Below, one piece after another: positions 51,914 to 61,169 of a stretch of 64,000 nucleotides of DNA. The translations under genes were made by a program, and so were the position numbers. The stretch spans positions 101,693 through 165,692 of the forward strand of contig CADEDV010000001.1 of the NCBI GenBank assembly GCA_902826165.1, read 5' to 3'. The notes under the pieces were generated by a model. That model did not search any database. It saw only the letters and a program-made list of their open reading frames with translations, and had not been told where the DNA came from. Origin of the DNA: an uncultured Bacteroidota bacterium (GTDB lineage: Bacteria; Bacteroidota; Bacteroidia; Chitinophagales; Chitinophagaceae). The number at the start of each line of letters is the position of its first letter. Positions within the stretch are counted from its first letter, which is position 1.

Positions 51914-53698
51914 TTATTGATAAATTCTGTCAATCGCATCTCTGTATTTTTCGGATATCACTTTTCGCTTCATCGACATTTTAGGTGTCAGTTCGCCACT
52001 ATCCACACTCCATTCATTGGGTAGCAGCTCAAATTTTTTGATCTGTTCCACATGGTTGAAGAATTTATTAAAACTTTCCACCAGTTCTTTATACAGCTCG
52101 ATCACTTTCGGGTTGCGGATCAATTCCTCGTTGGTTCCATCAGCCACTCCATTATGCCGGGCCCAGTCACGCAGGTTGGGAAAAGAAGGAATTAATAAAG
52201 CGCCTACAAATTTTCTTTCAGAACCCACTACCATCACCTGTTCAATAAAGGGAGACTCTTTTAATTTATTTTCAATCGGCAGTGGTGCTACGTATTTACC
52301 GCCACTGGTTTTAAATAATTCTTTTTTACGGTCAGTAATCTTCAGGAATTTATTATCGATGATAGTGCCGATATCACCGGTATGGAACCAACCATCGGTC
52401 ACCACTTCATCGGTCAGGTCAGGTCGCTTGTAATAGCCCATCATTACATTCGGCCCCTTGCATAATATCTCGCCATCTTCTGCAATTTGCACCGATACAT
52501 TATCAATCAGTGGCCCAACAGAACCAAACATGCGGTCTTCTTCATTATACCGGTTTACACTGATCACCGGTGATGTTTCAGTGAGACCATATCCTTCCAT
52601 GATAGTGATCTGCCCCGCAGTGAAGATGCGGATCAGCCGTACCTGGCAGGCGGCACCCCCGGTTACAATACACCTGATATTACCACCTAACCCTTCTCTC
52701 CATTTGCTGAAGATGAGTTTATTGGCCAATGCTAGCTGCATTTTATACCAGGCTCCCTGGTCTTTATTGATCTCGAATTTTTCTGCCAGTCCATGTGCCC
52801 AGAAGAATAATTTCTTTTTCATACCGGTAAGTTCATTGCCTTTCTGCATGATCTTGTCATATACTTTCTCCAGTAATCTGGGCACGGTGGTAAACATATC
52901 CGGCTGTACTTCCTTCAGGTTATCGCCTATGGTATCTAAACTTTCCGCATAATAAATGGACGTACCCCTGAATAAATAGAGGTAGGTCACCATTCTTTCA
53001 AAAATATGATTCAGCGGCAGAAAGCTCAGGGAACGCATTTTATCTCCCGGCGGAAAACAGGGAATGCAGGCCAATACATTGGAAAGAATATTTTCATGGC
53101 TCAGCATCACACCCTTGGGTGTTCCAGTGGTGCCGGATGTATAAATAATAGTAGCCAGGTCCTCGTACCTTATCTTATCGGCAATTGATTTTATTTGTGC
53201 TTTCAATTCAGGTGTACTGAGTGCAGTCACTTCCTTCCAGTGTTTGGCATTCGGTACATGATCGAATGTATAAATCTCTTTCAAGCTGTGCACACGTCCT
53301 TTCAGGCTCAGCACTTTCAGGTACAGGTCTTCATCATTCACAAAAACAATTTTTACCTGTGCATCGTTCAGGATGAACTCCAGTTCATTTACATTGATCG
53401 TGGGATAAATAGGAGTCAATACAGCGCCGATCTGCTGAACGGCTAAATCCAGTAATACCCATTCAGGTCTGTTTTTACAAAGAATCGCCACTTTGTCCCT
53501 TCCTTCGGCACTCATATCATTAGGGCCGATGCCCAGGCTTAAGAGGCCGGCACCCAGATCATTAACGGTATCACTTACCTGTTGGGTGCTGTATTTTTTC
53601 CATTGCCCTGCCTCCTTGCCTGCCAGCATATCTTCCAGGGAAGATGATCCTTCTAGGTGGTATTGAAGGCAATCAAATAATCTGCGTGGTTCTGTCAT
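51914..53698 (-). CDS. Long-chain fatty acid-CoA ligase
   Basis: A 594-residue ANL-superfamily adenylating enzyme. The AMP-binding P-loop is TIIYTSGTTGTPKGVMLSHEN near residue 185, followed by GYGLTETSPVIS near 365, GWFHTGDIGTI near 440 and KITDRKKELFKTSGGKYVAP near 455 (hinge and catalytic Lys region). It lacks a signal peptide and is probably membrane-associated. It activates long-chain fatty acids to acyl-CoA for lipid synthesis or beta-oxidation. It is a single-gene unit with a shared terminator at its 3' end and no relation to the pectin genes. Confidence 0.93.
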   Translation of the reverse strand: MTEPRRLFDCLQYHLEGSSSLEDMLAGKEAGQWKKYSTQQVSDTVNDLGAGLLSLGIGPNDMSAEGRDKVAILCKNRPEWVLLDLAVQQIGAVLTPIYPTINVNELEFILNDAQVKIVFVNDEDLYLKVLSLKGRVHSLKEIYTFDHVPNAKHWKEVTALSTPELKAQIKSIADKIRYEDLATIIYTSGTTGTPKGVMLSHENILSNVLACIPCFPPGDKMRSLSFLPLNHIFERMVTYLYLFRGTSIYYAESLDTIGDNLKEVQPDMFTTVPRLLEKVYDKIMQKGNELTGMKKKLFFWAHGLAEKFEINKDQGAWYKMQLALANKLIFSKWREGLGGNIRCIVTGGAACQVRLIRIFTAGQITIMEGYGLTETSPVISVNRYNEEDRMFGSVGPLIDNVSVQIAEDGEILCKGPNVMMGYYKRPDLTDEVVTDGWFHTGDIGTIIDNKFLKITDRKKELFKTSGGKYVAPLPIENKLKESPFIEQVMVVGSERKFVGALLIPSFPNLRDWARHNGVADGTNEELIRNPKVIELYKELVESFNKFFNHVEQIKKFELLPNEWSVDSGELTPKMSMKRKVISEKYRDAIDRIYQ

Positions 53699-53770
53699 GG
53701 TGCAATCGTTATTTTAATCAGGCCTTTAAAAAAGGGTTACAGCAGTCAAATTAGGCAAAAAAGAAAACAT

Positions 53771-53802
53771 AAAAAAACCTCCTGTTTGCTGGTTCAGGAG
53801 GT
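53771..53802 (-). terminator. Terminator of the TPR protein gene
   Basis: On the minus strand ACCTCCTG and CAGGAGGT (53795-53802 with 53777-53784) form an 8-base stem followed by seven T. It lies 20 bases after the TPR gene stop. Confidence 0.85.
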
Positions 53803-53822
53803 GGAAATAAGTTGAAAATGGA

Positions 53823-54839
53823 TCATTTTACCTGGTAATACTGGCCTGGCGGAATCCTGAAAACCCTGTTTTTCTGGAAAGCCGTAAAGGCATTGAAATT
53901 TTCAGCATGTGTTTTGGTCCAGTTATCGTAGGTGGCGAGGTTGTCAACCGGCCCGAACAGCCATTGATTATAGGCTTCGAATAATCCGTCCCGGATCAGT
54001 TGCTGCTGGTAGTCGAAAAGCCGGAAAGGGAATTTAGCGGCAGAATTAGTGAACCAGCTGAGTATAAAACGGGTCCTGATCATGGTGAGTGTTTCAATGG
54101 TCACCCCTTTACTGGTAAGAGAGGATTGCTTGCCCATCTCCGTTAAAAAGGCTTTGGCAAATTCACTCTTGTTTTTTTCTTCGCCCTGCAAAAGATCGGG
54201 GTTAGCAAATAACTTTTCTTTATAACCCTGCAGTAATAATTGTTTCATGGCAGCTCCTCTTTCACTCAGGCTCTCCATATTCACAAAGACCTCTCCATAG
54301 ACAAGACTCCACACTTTATCTTTTGTGTAGAAATAAAAAAGGGCTGCATTATAGTAGTTACCGCCGTAAGCCGGGTCAATCTGTATCCCTTTTTCCCACT
54401 GATCAATAGCGGTGAAATCTTTGGTGGCCCAGAGCAATTCGCCATATTCACTGTAGAGGGGGCCGCTTCTTGGAAATTTTTTCAGTGCTCTTTTGTACAT
54501 CTTGTCGCAGTCTTTGACAAGTTCCAGTGCCTTATATACGTTCCCGGCAATCTGGTAGGTCATTACATCGGCATCATCACGGTCCACAATAGCCTTCACA
54601 CCTTCGAGAGCCTTATCAAAATCCTGTTTGAGGTAATAATTCTGGATCAGGTCTTTTTGTAATTCAAGGCTGTTCTTATCCTGTTGCAGGGCCCGGTTCA
54701 ATACGACAATGGCATTGTTATAATCACCAGCCATCATAAAGGTCCGGGCGGTTTCCCGGAGTGTGGCCACATCTTCCGGTTGTGCCAATGCCGTTGCCAG
54801 CGAAAAGGAAAAGATAAAAGCGGCAATAAGTTTTTTCAT
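53823..54839 (-). CDS. Exported tetratricopeptide-repeat protein
   Basis: A 338-residue protein with a signal peptide (MKKLIAAFIFSFSLATALAQ) and TPR-like helix pairs between about 30 and 210 (DYNNAIVVLNRALQQDKNSLELQKDLIQ and QDFDKALEGVKAIVDRDDADVMTYQIAG). The C-terminal third is helical without a recognised domain. It is probably a periplasmic interaction protein. ATG 54839 is used rather than the frame start at 54896 because it gives a clean signal peptide. It has its own terminator downstream and lies 73 bases from the DUF1015 gene. Confidence 0.8.
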   Translation of the reverse strand: MKKLIAAFIFSFSLATALAQPEDVATLRETARTFMMAGDYNNAIVVLNRALQQDKNSLELQKDLIQNYYLKQDFDKALEGVKAIVDRDDADVMTYQIAGNVYKALELVKDCDKMYKRALKKFPRSGPLYSEYGELLWATKDFTAIDQWEKGIQIDPAYGGNYYNAALFYFYTKDKVWSLVYGEVFVNMESLSERGAAMKQLLLQGYKEKLFANPDLLQGEEKNKSEFAKAFLTEMGKQSSLTSKGVTIETLTMIRTRFILSWFTNSAAKFPFRLFDYQQQLIRDGLFEAYNQWLFGPVDNLATYDNWTKTHAENFNAFTAFQKNRVFRIPPGQYYQVK

Positions 54840-54860
54840 ATATAAAGTTGAAAACAAAGA

Positions 54861-54878
54861 GACGTTACTATGAACGTC
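54861..54878 (-). terminator. Candidate terminator after the DUF1015 gene
   Basis: GACGTT and AACGTC form a 6-base stem; on the minus strand it is followed by TCTTTGTTTTC. It lies about 35 bases after the DUF1015 stop. Short stem, so tentative. Confidence 0.35.
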
Positions 54879-54912
54879 CCTGTTGCAAAGTAACAATTAT
54901 TTTAGCAGCGAA

Positions 54913-56133
54913 TCAGAGCAGATGTGTTAAAAGTCCGTCCCTTAGTTTGGGTTCAAACCAGGTGCTTTTCGGGGGCATAACGTTACCACTATCGGAAATA
55001 TCAAATAACTGCTCAAGGGTAACAGGATGCAAACTAAAGGCCACTTTCATTTCACCGCTGTCAACTCTTTTTTCTAATTCTTTCAGGCCCCGTATCCCAC
55101 CTACAAAATCAATTCTTTTATCTGTCCGCTGGTCTTTGATGCCGAGTAATTTATCTAAAATATTATTGGAAAGGATCGTTACATCCAGCACGCCGATCGG
55201 GTCTTCGGTCCAGGTGCCCTTGCGGGCGGTGAGTATGTACCATTGATTGTCCAGGTACATGCCAAATTCATGCAAATGGGCTGGTTTTACTGCTTCAGGG
55301 CTTGAAGTGATCATAAAATCATCCTGCAAAGCTGCGATCAGTTCTTCGGGAGTATGATCCTTCAGATCTTTAATAACACGGTTATAATCTAATATGGCTA
55401 ACTGGCTGGCGGGGAAAATAGTGGTCAGAAAATATTTTGCAGCGTCACTGTCGGGCAATGCTTTGCTCACTTTGGCAGCAGAAGCAGCCCGGTGATGCCC
55501 GTCAGCAATATAGGTGTACGGAACTTTACTGCTGAACAGGTCGGTGATGGCCGTAACTGTTGCTTCTTCATTCACGATCCAGATGGTATGCTGAATACCA
55601 TCTTCTGCAGTAAAATCATAAACAGGAGGCTGGTTTTCCTGCCAGTTATCAATAATTGAATTCACTTCAGCAACGTCCCGGTAAGCCAGGAATACATTCC
55701 CGGTTTGTGCTTCGATGGTTTGCATATGATCAATACGGTCCTTTTCCTTTTCAGGTCTTGTAAACTCATGCTTTTTGATCACATCATCAAAATAATCCTG
55801 CACCGACGATACACAAACTAATCCGGTTTGTGAACGGCCATCCATGATGAGACGATAGATATAATAGCAGGGTTTTTCTTCCTGCAATAATGTGCCGCTG
55901 GTAATGAATTGCTGCAGGTTCTCTTTGGCTTTTTCATAAACTGCTGCGCTGTGGATATCAATCGTATCCGGCAGATCAATTTCTGATTTTGTTACATGAA
56001 AAAAAGAATAAGGATTTCCTTTAGCTTCTTCTTTAGCTTCAGCACTATTAAGTACATCGTAGGGGCGGGAAGCTACCTGTTGTGATAATGCAGGTGTTGG
56101 TCTTACTGCTTTGAACGGTTTAATACTGGCCAT
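54913..56133 (-). CDS. DUF1015 family protein
   Basis: A 406-residue cytoplasmic protein, MASIKPFKAVRPTPALSQQVASRPYDVL.., with the DUF1015 blocks YADGHHRAASAAK near residue 215 and ..MPPKSTWFEPKLRDGLLTHLL at the end. The YADGHHR motif is shared across the family, which has been linked by context to serine metabolism but has no proven reaction. ATG 56133 gives the family start; the frame from 56184 would overlap serC. It lies 31 bases after serC on the same strand, so they form an operon. The usual middle gene serA is not between them. Confidence 0.88.
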   Translation of the reverse strand: MASIKPFKAVRPTPALSQQVASRPYDVLNSAEAKEEAKGNPYSFFHVTKSEIDLPDTIDIHSAAVYEKAKENLQQFITSGTLLQEEKPCYYIYRLIMDGRSQTGLVCVSSVQDYFDDVIKKHEFTRPEKEKDRIDHMQTIEAQTGNVFLAYRDVAEVNSIIDNWQENQPPVYDFTAEDGIQHTIWIVNEEATVTAITDLFSSKVPYTYIADGHHRAASAAKVSKALPDSDAAKYFLTTIFPASQLAILDYNRVIKDLKDHTPEELIAALQDDFMITSSPEAVKPAHLHEFGMYLDNQWYILTARKGTWTEDPIGVLDVTILSNNILDKLLGIKDQRTDKRIDFVGGIRGLKELEKRVDSGEMKVAFSLHPVTLEQLFDISDSGNVMPPKSTWFEPKLRDGLLTHLL

Positions 56134-56164
56134 TTTTCGACAAGAAAATTTATGAGAATAATTA

Positions 56165-57235
56165 TTATCCTTTTTTACGGGCAAATTCTTTCATTAGTTC
56201 TGTAAATGCTTTTACGCTTTCGATAGTTAAAGCATTATACATGGAGACACGGAAGCCGCCCACACTCCGGTGACCTTTTACCCCGATCATTTTTTCATTC
56301 TTGCATTGATCAAGAAATTCTTTTTCCAGTATGGGATCTTCCATAATAAAGACAGCATTCATTAGACTCCGGTCTTCTTTGGCAACCGGCCCTTTGAAGA
56401 GCGGCAGGCTGTCTAATGTTTCATAAAGCAATTTTGCTTTTGCAATGTTCAATTTTTCGATAGCAGCAACACCTCCCATTTTTTTCAACCAGCGCAGGGT
56501 AAGTAAAACGACATATACAGCAAATACAGGCGGCGTATTCAGCATGCTGCCTTCTTTAATATGATTACGATAGTCAAGTATTGTTGGAATATTCCGGTTT
56601 ACTTTACCAGTGATATGCTTATTGATGATCACCAGGTTCACACCGGCGGCACCCATATTCTTTTGTGCACCGGCATAGACCAGGTCAAATTTGTTGAAAT
56701 CCAACTGGCGGCTCAGGATATCACTGCTCATATCAGCTACTAACGGAACAGTACAATCATAGGGCAACTGCTGCCATTGTGTGCCGGCAATGGTTTCATT
56801 GGTGGTAATATGCAAATAAGCAGCAGTTGGTGTAACGTTAATATCTTTTGGGATGGTAGTGTAATTGGTTTCTTTCGAAGAGCCCACGATCTCCACATGG
56901 CCAAATAGTTTGGCTTCTTTGATGGCTTTACCAGCCCAGGTGCCTGTTTCAGTATAGGCAGCTACATCATTTTCATTCAGCAGGTTCATCGGCACCTGCA
57001 TGAATTGCGTGGTGGCGCCGCCATGCAGGAATAAAACCTCATGATCATTATCCAGCTGCATTAATTCTTTTACTAATGACCTGGCTTCATCCATCACCGC
57101 TTCAAATAATGGAGTACGGTGACCGATCTCTAAAATGGAAAGGCCGGTATTGTTAAAATCAAGAATGGCCTGGCTGGCTTGTTCAAAAACCTCCTTGGGT
57201 AAAACAGAAGGACCTGCATTGAAATTATGAATCAT
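56165..57235 (-). CDS. serC: Phosphoserine aminotransferase
   Basis: A 356-residue fold-type-I PLP enzyme: NFNAGPSVLPKEVFEQA at the start, LFLHGGATTQFMQVPMNLL near residue 70, and VYAGAQKNMGAAGVNLVII near 190 with the PLP-binding Lys in AQKN. It transaminates 3-phosphohydroxypyruvate to phosphoserine in serine synthesis and serves pyridoxal synthesis in some bacteria. A promoter with a leader hairpin lies upstream, and the DUF1015 gene follows after 31 bases. Confidence 0.96.
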   Translation of the reverse strand: MIHNFNAGPSVLPKEVFEQASQAILDFNNTGLSILEIGHRTPLFEAVMDEARSLVKELMQLDNDHEVLFLHGGATTQFMQVPMNLLNENDVAAYTETGTWAGKAIKEAKLFGHVEIVGSSKETNYTTIPKDINVTPTAAYLHITTNETIAGTQWQQLPYDCTVPLVADMSSDILSRQLDFNKFDLVYAGAQKNMGAAGVNLVIINKHITGKVNRNIPTILDYRNHIKEGSMLNTPPVFAVYVVLLTLRWLKKMGGVAAIEKLNIAKAKLLYETLDSLPLFKGPVAKEDRSLMNAVFIMEDPILEKEFLDQCKNEKMIGVKGHRSVGGFRVSMYNALTIESVKAFTELMKEFARKKG

Positions 57236-57278
57236 TGGCTGTAAGGTTTCAACCCTTCAAGGAGGGTTAATGAGGTGG

Positions 57279-57308
57279 CAAATGTACTAAATAAAAGGGC
57301 GATGGAAA
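57279..57308 (-). promoter_or_regulatory. Promoter of serC
   Basis: On the minus strand TACATTTG (57286-57279) is a full TAnnTTTG match, with TTTC (57308-57305) 18 bases upstream as a one-mismatch -33 element. The leader contains a small hairpin, AACCCT with AGGGTT (57251-57268). Confidence 0.55.
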
Positions 57309-57337
57309 GAGGCTTTACCTGTTGATTGGATAAGCGG

Positions 57338-58303
57338 TCACTCATGTTCTCTCCCTTTAATAGCAGCATTTCTCCAGGCGGTATTCAATTTCTCAAATTC
57401 CTGCAGGTCTTCAGGGGTGAATTCTTTATTACTGAGTTTGGTAAGATCGGGCTGCCCTGCATTGATCCAGGCGGTGTACCAGAATGAAGCGACTGTATAA
57501 ATGGATTGCCGCATTCGTCTTTCGATCATTCCTTTTAGTAAGGCATCATATTTCAGGGAATAAGCAGAAGAGTATTGACGGATCGTTACACCATTACGGT
57601 CTTCAAATGCAAATTTCTGATCAGCCGGAAATTGCCTGCTTAATTCTTTTTCATACTTCAATACCGTATCAGCAGCGGCGGCACTTTCCAGCACCCTTTT
57701 CCATATATAGTCAGCCGGATTTTTGATGTATTCAGCTTTACCAATGAAGAGGTCCCATCCTTTTTCGGCCAGGAGCTCAGGAATCCGGCTTTCCCAAAAT
57801 CCATGAATTCCTTTTTGGTCAGTAAACTGGCCATTGTGATTGCTGCTGGCATGAAGCGGTACATGGGAGTCGGCAATATAATGACCGATCTCAGCTGAAT
57901 ACTTCAGGATCTTTGCCTGGTTCTTTTCTTTAAAAGCTTCCGTTAATCGATACAACATGGTTTGTAACCACCAGGGAACAATTCCATGAGCCATCAATGT
58001 GTCTTCAGAATATTTTGTAACCGCATCGTTCCATTTCCGGGGCAGGGAGTCAAACGGGAAATTGCCATAATGATCAATATCTATATAATGTCTCGGGCCT
58101 TCTTCGGGAACGGCATATCTTCTTTTATCGGGGTCCACTGCATGTTCTTCCAGGAAACCAATGGCAGGTTTATATAGGACCATCATCTCTGGTGGTAAAA
58201 GGAATACTGCGTGGTAATTGATCTTTCGGTGTGCATAAAAACCCCAGCAATAACATTGCTGCCAGAGCAAACAGGAAAAAAAGACGCCTAGAATTTTCTT
58301 CAT
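57338..58303 (-). CDS. Zinc-dependent phospholipase C / S1-P1 nuclease-fold protein
   Basis: A 321-residue exported all-helical protein. After the signal peptide the mature end is near Trp20 in CWGFYAHRKIN; in this superfamily the N-terminal Trp is itself a zinc ligand. Further ligands fit HYIDIDHYG near residue 93 and EIGHYIADSHVPLHASSNHNGQ near 140, with GIHGFWE near 170. It is usually annotated as a zinc-dependent phospholipase C family protein; nuclease activity is equally possible. It overlaps the DUF502 gene by 4 bases and is translated after it. Confidence 0.8.
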   Translation of the reverse strand: MKKILGVFFSCLLWQQCYCWGFYAHRKINYHAVFLLPPEMMVLYKPAIGFLEEHAVDPDKRRYAVPEEGPRHYIDIDHYGNFPFDSLPRKWNDAVTKYSEDTLMAHGIVPWWLQTMLYRLTEAFKEKNQAKILKYSAEIGHYIADSHVPLHASSNHNGQFTDQKGIHGFWESRIPELLAEKGWDLFIGKAEYIKNPADYIWKRVLESAAAADTVLKYEKELSRQFPADQKFAFEDRNGVTIRQYSSAYSLKYDALLKGMIERRMRQSIYTVASFWYTAWINAGQPDLTKLSNKEFTPEDLQEFEKLNTAWRNAAIKGREHE

Positions 58304-58938
58304 GTAGTAACTGCGTTGTCAGTTCCCTTTTTTTCATCATCATCTTCATCCAGGTCCACCACCCCCCCCGTTACCGCATATTTCATGGCTTCACCGGCGG
58401 TGATCTGCTCTATCTTACGAATCCTTGCTCGGGGCAAAATATAAAGCTGGCCTGCAAAGTTGTAGGATTGTGGCACATACACACTTACTTTATCAGCACC
58501 CAGTTCAAATTTCTCCATTTCCTCGTCTGTCAGGAAACCGACGATCCATACATCTTCTGCAAACACATTTGCCAGAACTGCTTTATTGAATTTTCTTTTG
58601 TCGCCGGCAAAGGCTTCAAAGAAATCTTTAGTGGAAGAATAGATGAATTTGATACCGGGTGTTCTTTCCATCCATTGGTCAAAGAAATTGATAGCACTGC
58701 CCATCAGGAAGTTAGAGCTGATCCAGCCCACAAGAATCACAAAAAGTATGATGAGTACAAAGCCGAGGCCCGGAATATTGACATAAGGCCGGAGAATACC
58801 ATCTACTTTTTCAAAAAGCCAATAGAGAGCATAAGCAGTAATAGCAATGGGTGCAATAATAATAAGCCCCTGTATAAAGAAGCGGAAGATCTTCCTAACC
58901 GCACTTGTTTTTTTTATAGCAGGAGTTTTGGGCTTCAT
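58300..58938 (-). CDS. DUF502 membrane protein
   Basis: A 212-residue protein with two membrane helices (about residues 18-42, FIQGLIIIAPIAITAYALYWLFE, and 54-76, PGLGFVLIILFVILVGWISSNFLMG) and a soluble C-terminal domain (FLTDEEMEKFELGADKVSVYVPQSYNFAGQLYILP), the DUF502 pattern. The family has no defined role. Its stop overlaps the start of the phospholipase-like gene by 4 bases, so they are translationally coupled. The C-terminal tail is acidic (DLDEDDDEKKG). Confidence 0.88.
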   Translation of the reverse strand: MKPKTPAIKKTSAVRKIFRFFIQGLIIIAPIAITAYALYWLFEKVDGILRPYVNIPGLGFVLIILFVILVGWISSNFLMGSAINFFDQWMERTPGIKFIYSSTKDFFEAFAGDKRKFNKAVLANVFAEDVWIVGFLTDEEMEKFELGADKVSVYVPQSYNFAGQLYILPRARIRKIEQITAGEAMKYAVTGGVVDLDEDDDEKKGTDNAVTT

Positions 58939-59054
58939 GCACAGTCAATTAAGTAATAAAGGTAGCGGAATTTGGATTTTGACTAAGTATATCTCCTGGC
59001 TGAAACAAACACTTGTCCGTGTGAAGGAATTGTTACGAATGGCGAAAAAAAAGG

Positions 59055-59086
59055 ATGGAAACTTTGGTTACGAAAAAAGTTTCCAT
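59055..59086. promoter_or_regulatory. TetR-type operator inside the efflux promoter
   Basis: ATGGAAACTT (59055-59064) and AAGTTTCCAT (59077-59086) are perfect 10-base inverted repeats with a 12-base spacer. The left arm ends in the -33 element and the right arm ends in the first base of the -7 element, so bound repressor would cover the promoter. Confidence 0.75.
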
Positions 59087-59093
59087 AGTTTTG
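59063..59093 (+). promoter_or_regulatory. Promoter of the tetR-efflux operon
   Basis: TTTG (59063-59066), 19 bases, then TAGTTTTG (59086-59093): an exact match to the Bacteroidota primary promoter. The tetR start at 59111 is 18 bases after the -7 element. Confidence 0.8.
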
Positions 59094-59110
59094 CCCTTCG
59101 ATTTTGAAGT

Positions 59111-59749
59111 ATGGAACCCAAAGAACGCATATTAATTAAGGCGGAGGAACTGTTTATGCAGTATGGCATACGTTCTGTTTCTATGGACGACATTGCCAAC
59201 CACCTGGGCATGTCCAAAAAGACCCTGTACCAGTATTATGCTGATAAAGATGAGCTGGTGGATGCTGTGGTGGACGGGCATATCAGTGAGATACAAACCG
59301 ATTGTGGTGTGTGTAAGGACACTGCTAAAGATGCTGTTCACGAGATATTCATCACCATGGAAAGGATCATGGATGAGTTTGCCAATATGAACCCGATGTT
59401 ACTGCATGACCTGGAAAAATTTCACTTCCGGTCTTTCCGTCGGTTCAAAGAACATAAGGATAAATTCCTGGCAAAAGTGATAAAGGATAATATTGACTGG
59501 GGTATCAAAGATGAATTATACAGGCCTGATATCAACGTGGATGTGATGGTGAAGTTCAGGCTGGAATCCATGATGCTGGCATTTGATGTCAGCGTTTTTC
59601 CGCCGGGAAAGTATAACCTGGCCGGTGTAACAGAGGTCATTATTCAACATTTTGTATACGGGCTTGCCACTATCAAAGGACATAAACTGATTCAGAAATA
59701 CAATGAACAACGAAACAAAAACCAACAACATGAAGAAGCGAGGAAATAA
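59111..59749 (+). CDS. TetR/AcrR-family repressor
   Basis: A 212-residue regulator: N-terminal helix-turn-helix ERILIKAEELFMQYGIRSVSMDDIANHLGMSKKTLYQYYADKDELV (about 5-50), then a helical ligand domain with the QIQ-like pocket of the family. It is the first gene of the efflux operon and its promoter contains a perfect 10-base inverted repeat, so negative autoregulation with release by a drug, bile-like or envelope-stress ligand is the natural reading. It overlaps the TolC gene start. Confidence 0.92.
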   Translation: MEPKERILIKAEELFMQYGIRSVSMDDIANHLGMSKKTLYQYYADKDELVDAVVDGHISEIQTDCGVCKDTAKDAVHEIFITMERIMDEFANMNPMLLHDLEKFHFRSFRRFKEHKDKFLAKVIKDNIDWGIKDELYRPDINVDVMVKFRLESMMLAFDVSVFPPGKYNLAGVTEVIIQHFVYGLATIKGHKLIQKYNEQRNKNQQHEEARK

Positions 59750-61148
59750 CAGGAGATGTGCGGTAATCGTACTGGCTTTGTTCCCTTTCATGGCGATGGC
59801 ACAGGATACAGCAAAAGTGGCAAAGCATGAATTTTCCATCCAGCAGGCCATTGATTATGCCAGCAAGAATAATATGCAGGTCAAAAATGCATTACTGGAT
59901 GTGAAGTACCAGGAGCAGGTGAACAGGGAAGTAACCTCCCGTGCTTACCCGGGTATCAATGCCAGCCTGGGAACAACTTACAATCCCAATGTAGCTACAC
60001 AGGTCATCCCCAATTTCATTTCACCCGCCACTTACCAGGTGCTGGTGGATGAGGGGGTGAAAGATGGCAATGGTAATCCCATTGTAATGCCGAATGATTT
60101 TGGATTTATTGCAGCTCAATTTGGTACCAAGTACAGTGCTTCCGCCGGGATCAGCCTGAGCCAGATACTTTTTGACGGCCAGGTATTCGTAGGCTTGCAG
60201 GCCAGGGATGCGACGATGAATTTTGCCCGCAAGAATGCAGAAATAACAGAAGAAGCTGTAAGAACAAATATTTACAAGGTCTATTACCAACTGGTGGTTA
60301 GTAAAACGCAGGTGGAGTTATTAGACTCGAATATTTCGTTGCTGGAAAAACTACTGAAGGATACCCGGATCATTTATGAGAATGGGTTTGCAGAAAGACT
60401 GGATGTTGACAAAGTAAATGTACAGCTTACGAACCTGCAGACAGAGAAACGAAAAGTATTGAACACGATCTCAAATGGTTATTACGGGTTAAAATTACTT
60501 ATCGGAATGCCAATCAAAGATCAGCTGGTGCTCACCGACACACTGAGTGCTGACCAGATCAAAGAAGGCGTGCTGGAAAACAGTGCATATGATTACAAAG
60601 ACAGGAAGGATTACCAGTATGCACAGATCGGTAAGCAATTGAATGAATATAATATCCGCCGGTACAAACTAAGCCAGATACCCACCGTATCACTCAATGG
60701 CCAGTACGCCAAGAGTGCCCAGCGGAATAAGTGGAATTTCTTTGGTAAAGGAGACTGGTTCACGGTTTCTTCGGTTAGCCTTAATATATCAGTACCCATT
60801 TTCAATGGTTTTTATACCAAATCAAAAATTCAGCAGGCAAGGATCGATCTGCAAAAAACCGAGAACCAGATCAGTGCCCTCGAAATTTCCATTGACCAGC
60901 AGGTGGAAACGGCTAAGAATAATTTCAGTTCTGCTATTATCAATATGGACTACCAGCAACGAAATATGGAATTAGCTGAGAAAGTGTACCAGCAAACCAA
61001 AAAGAAATACGAAGTGGGTACAGGTTCACAAACAGAGATCAATACAGCGCAAACAGATCTGAAAACAGCACAAACCAATTATATCACGGCCTTATATGAT
61101 GCGATCATTGCCAAGGTTGACTTTATGAAAGCAACCGGTAAATTATAA
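59730..61148 (+). CDS. TolC-family outer-membrane efflux protein
   Basis: A 472-residue protein from ATG 59730: basic signal peptide (MKKRGNNRRCAVIVLALFPFMAMAQ), then two OEP repeats with long helices: FSIQQAIDYASKNNMQVKNALLDVKYQE near residue 40, and YQQTKKKYEVGTGSQTEINTAQTDLKTAQTNYITALYDA near 430. It forms the trimeric exit duct of the pump. The start lies inside the last 20 bases of tetR; an alternative ATG at 59703 would add nine residues. The adaptor gene follows after 21 bases. Confidence 0.92.
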   Translation: MKKRGNNRRCAVIVLALFPFMAMAQDTAKVAKHEFSIQQAIDYASKNNMQVKNALLDVKYQEQVNREVTSRAYPGINASLGTTYNPNVATQVIPNFISPATYQVLVDEGVKDGNGNPIVMPNDFGFIAAQFGTKYSASAGISLSQILFDGQVFVGLQARDATMNFARKNAEITEEAVRTNIYKVYYQLVVSKTQVELLDSNISLLEKLLKDTRIIYENGFAERLDVDKVNVQLTNLQTEKRKVLNTISNGYYGLKLLIGMPIKDQLVLTDTLSADQIKEGVLENSAYDYKDRKDYQYAQIGKQLNEYNIRRYKLSQIPTVSLNGQYAKSAQRNKWNFFGKGDWFTVSSVSLNISVPIFNGFYTKSKIQQARIDLQKTENQISALEISIDQQVETAKNNFSSAIINMDYQQRNMELAEKVYQQTKKKYEVGTGSQTEINTAQTDLKTAQTNYITALYDAIIAKVDFMKATGKL

Positions 61149-61169
61149 TCAACACCAAAATCAACGACC

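Noticed and set aside
58231..58956. 241-codon plus-strand ORF
   Set aside because: It is antisense to the DUF502 and phospholipase-like genes, which have clear family motifs, a 4-base coupled overlap and a signal peptide. The plus-strand translation is rich in Cys, His and Phe without any domain.
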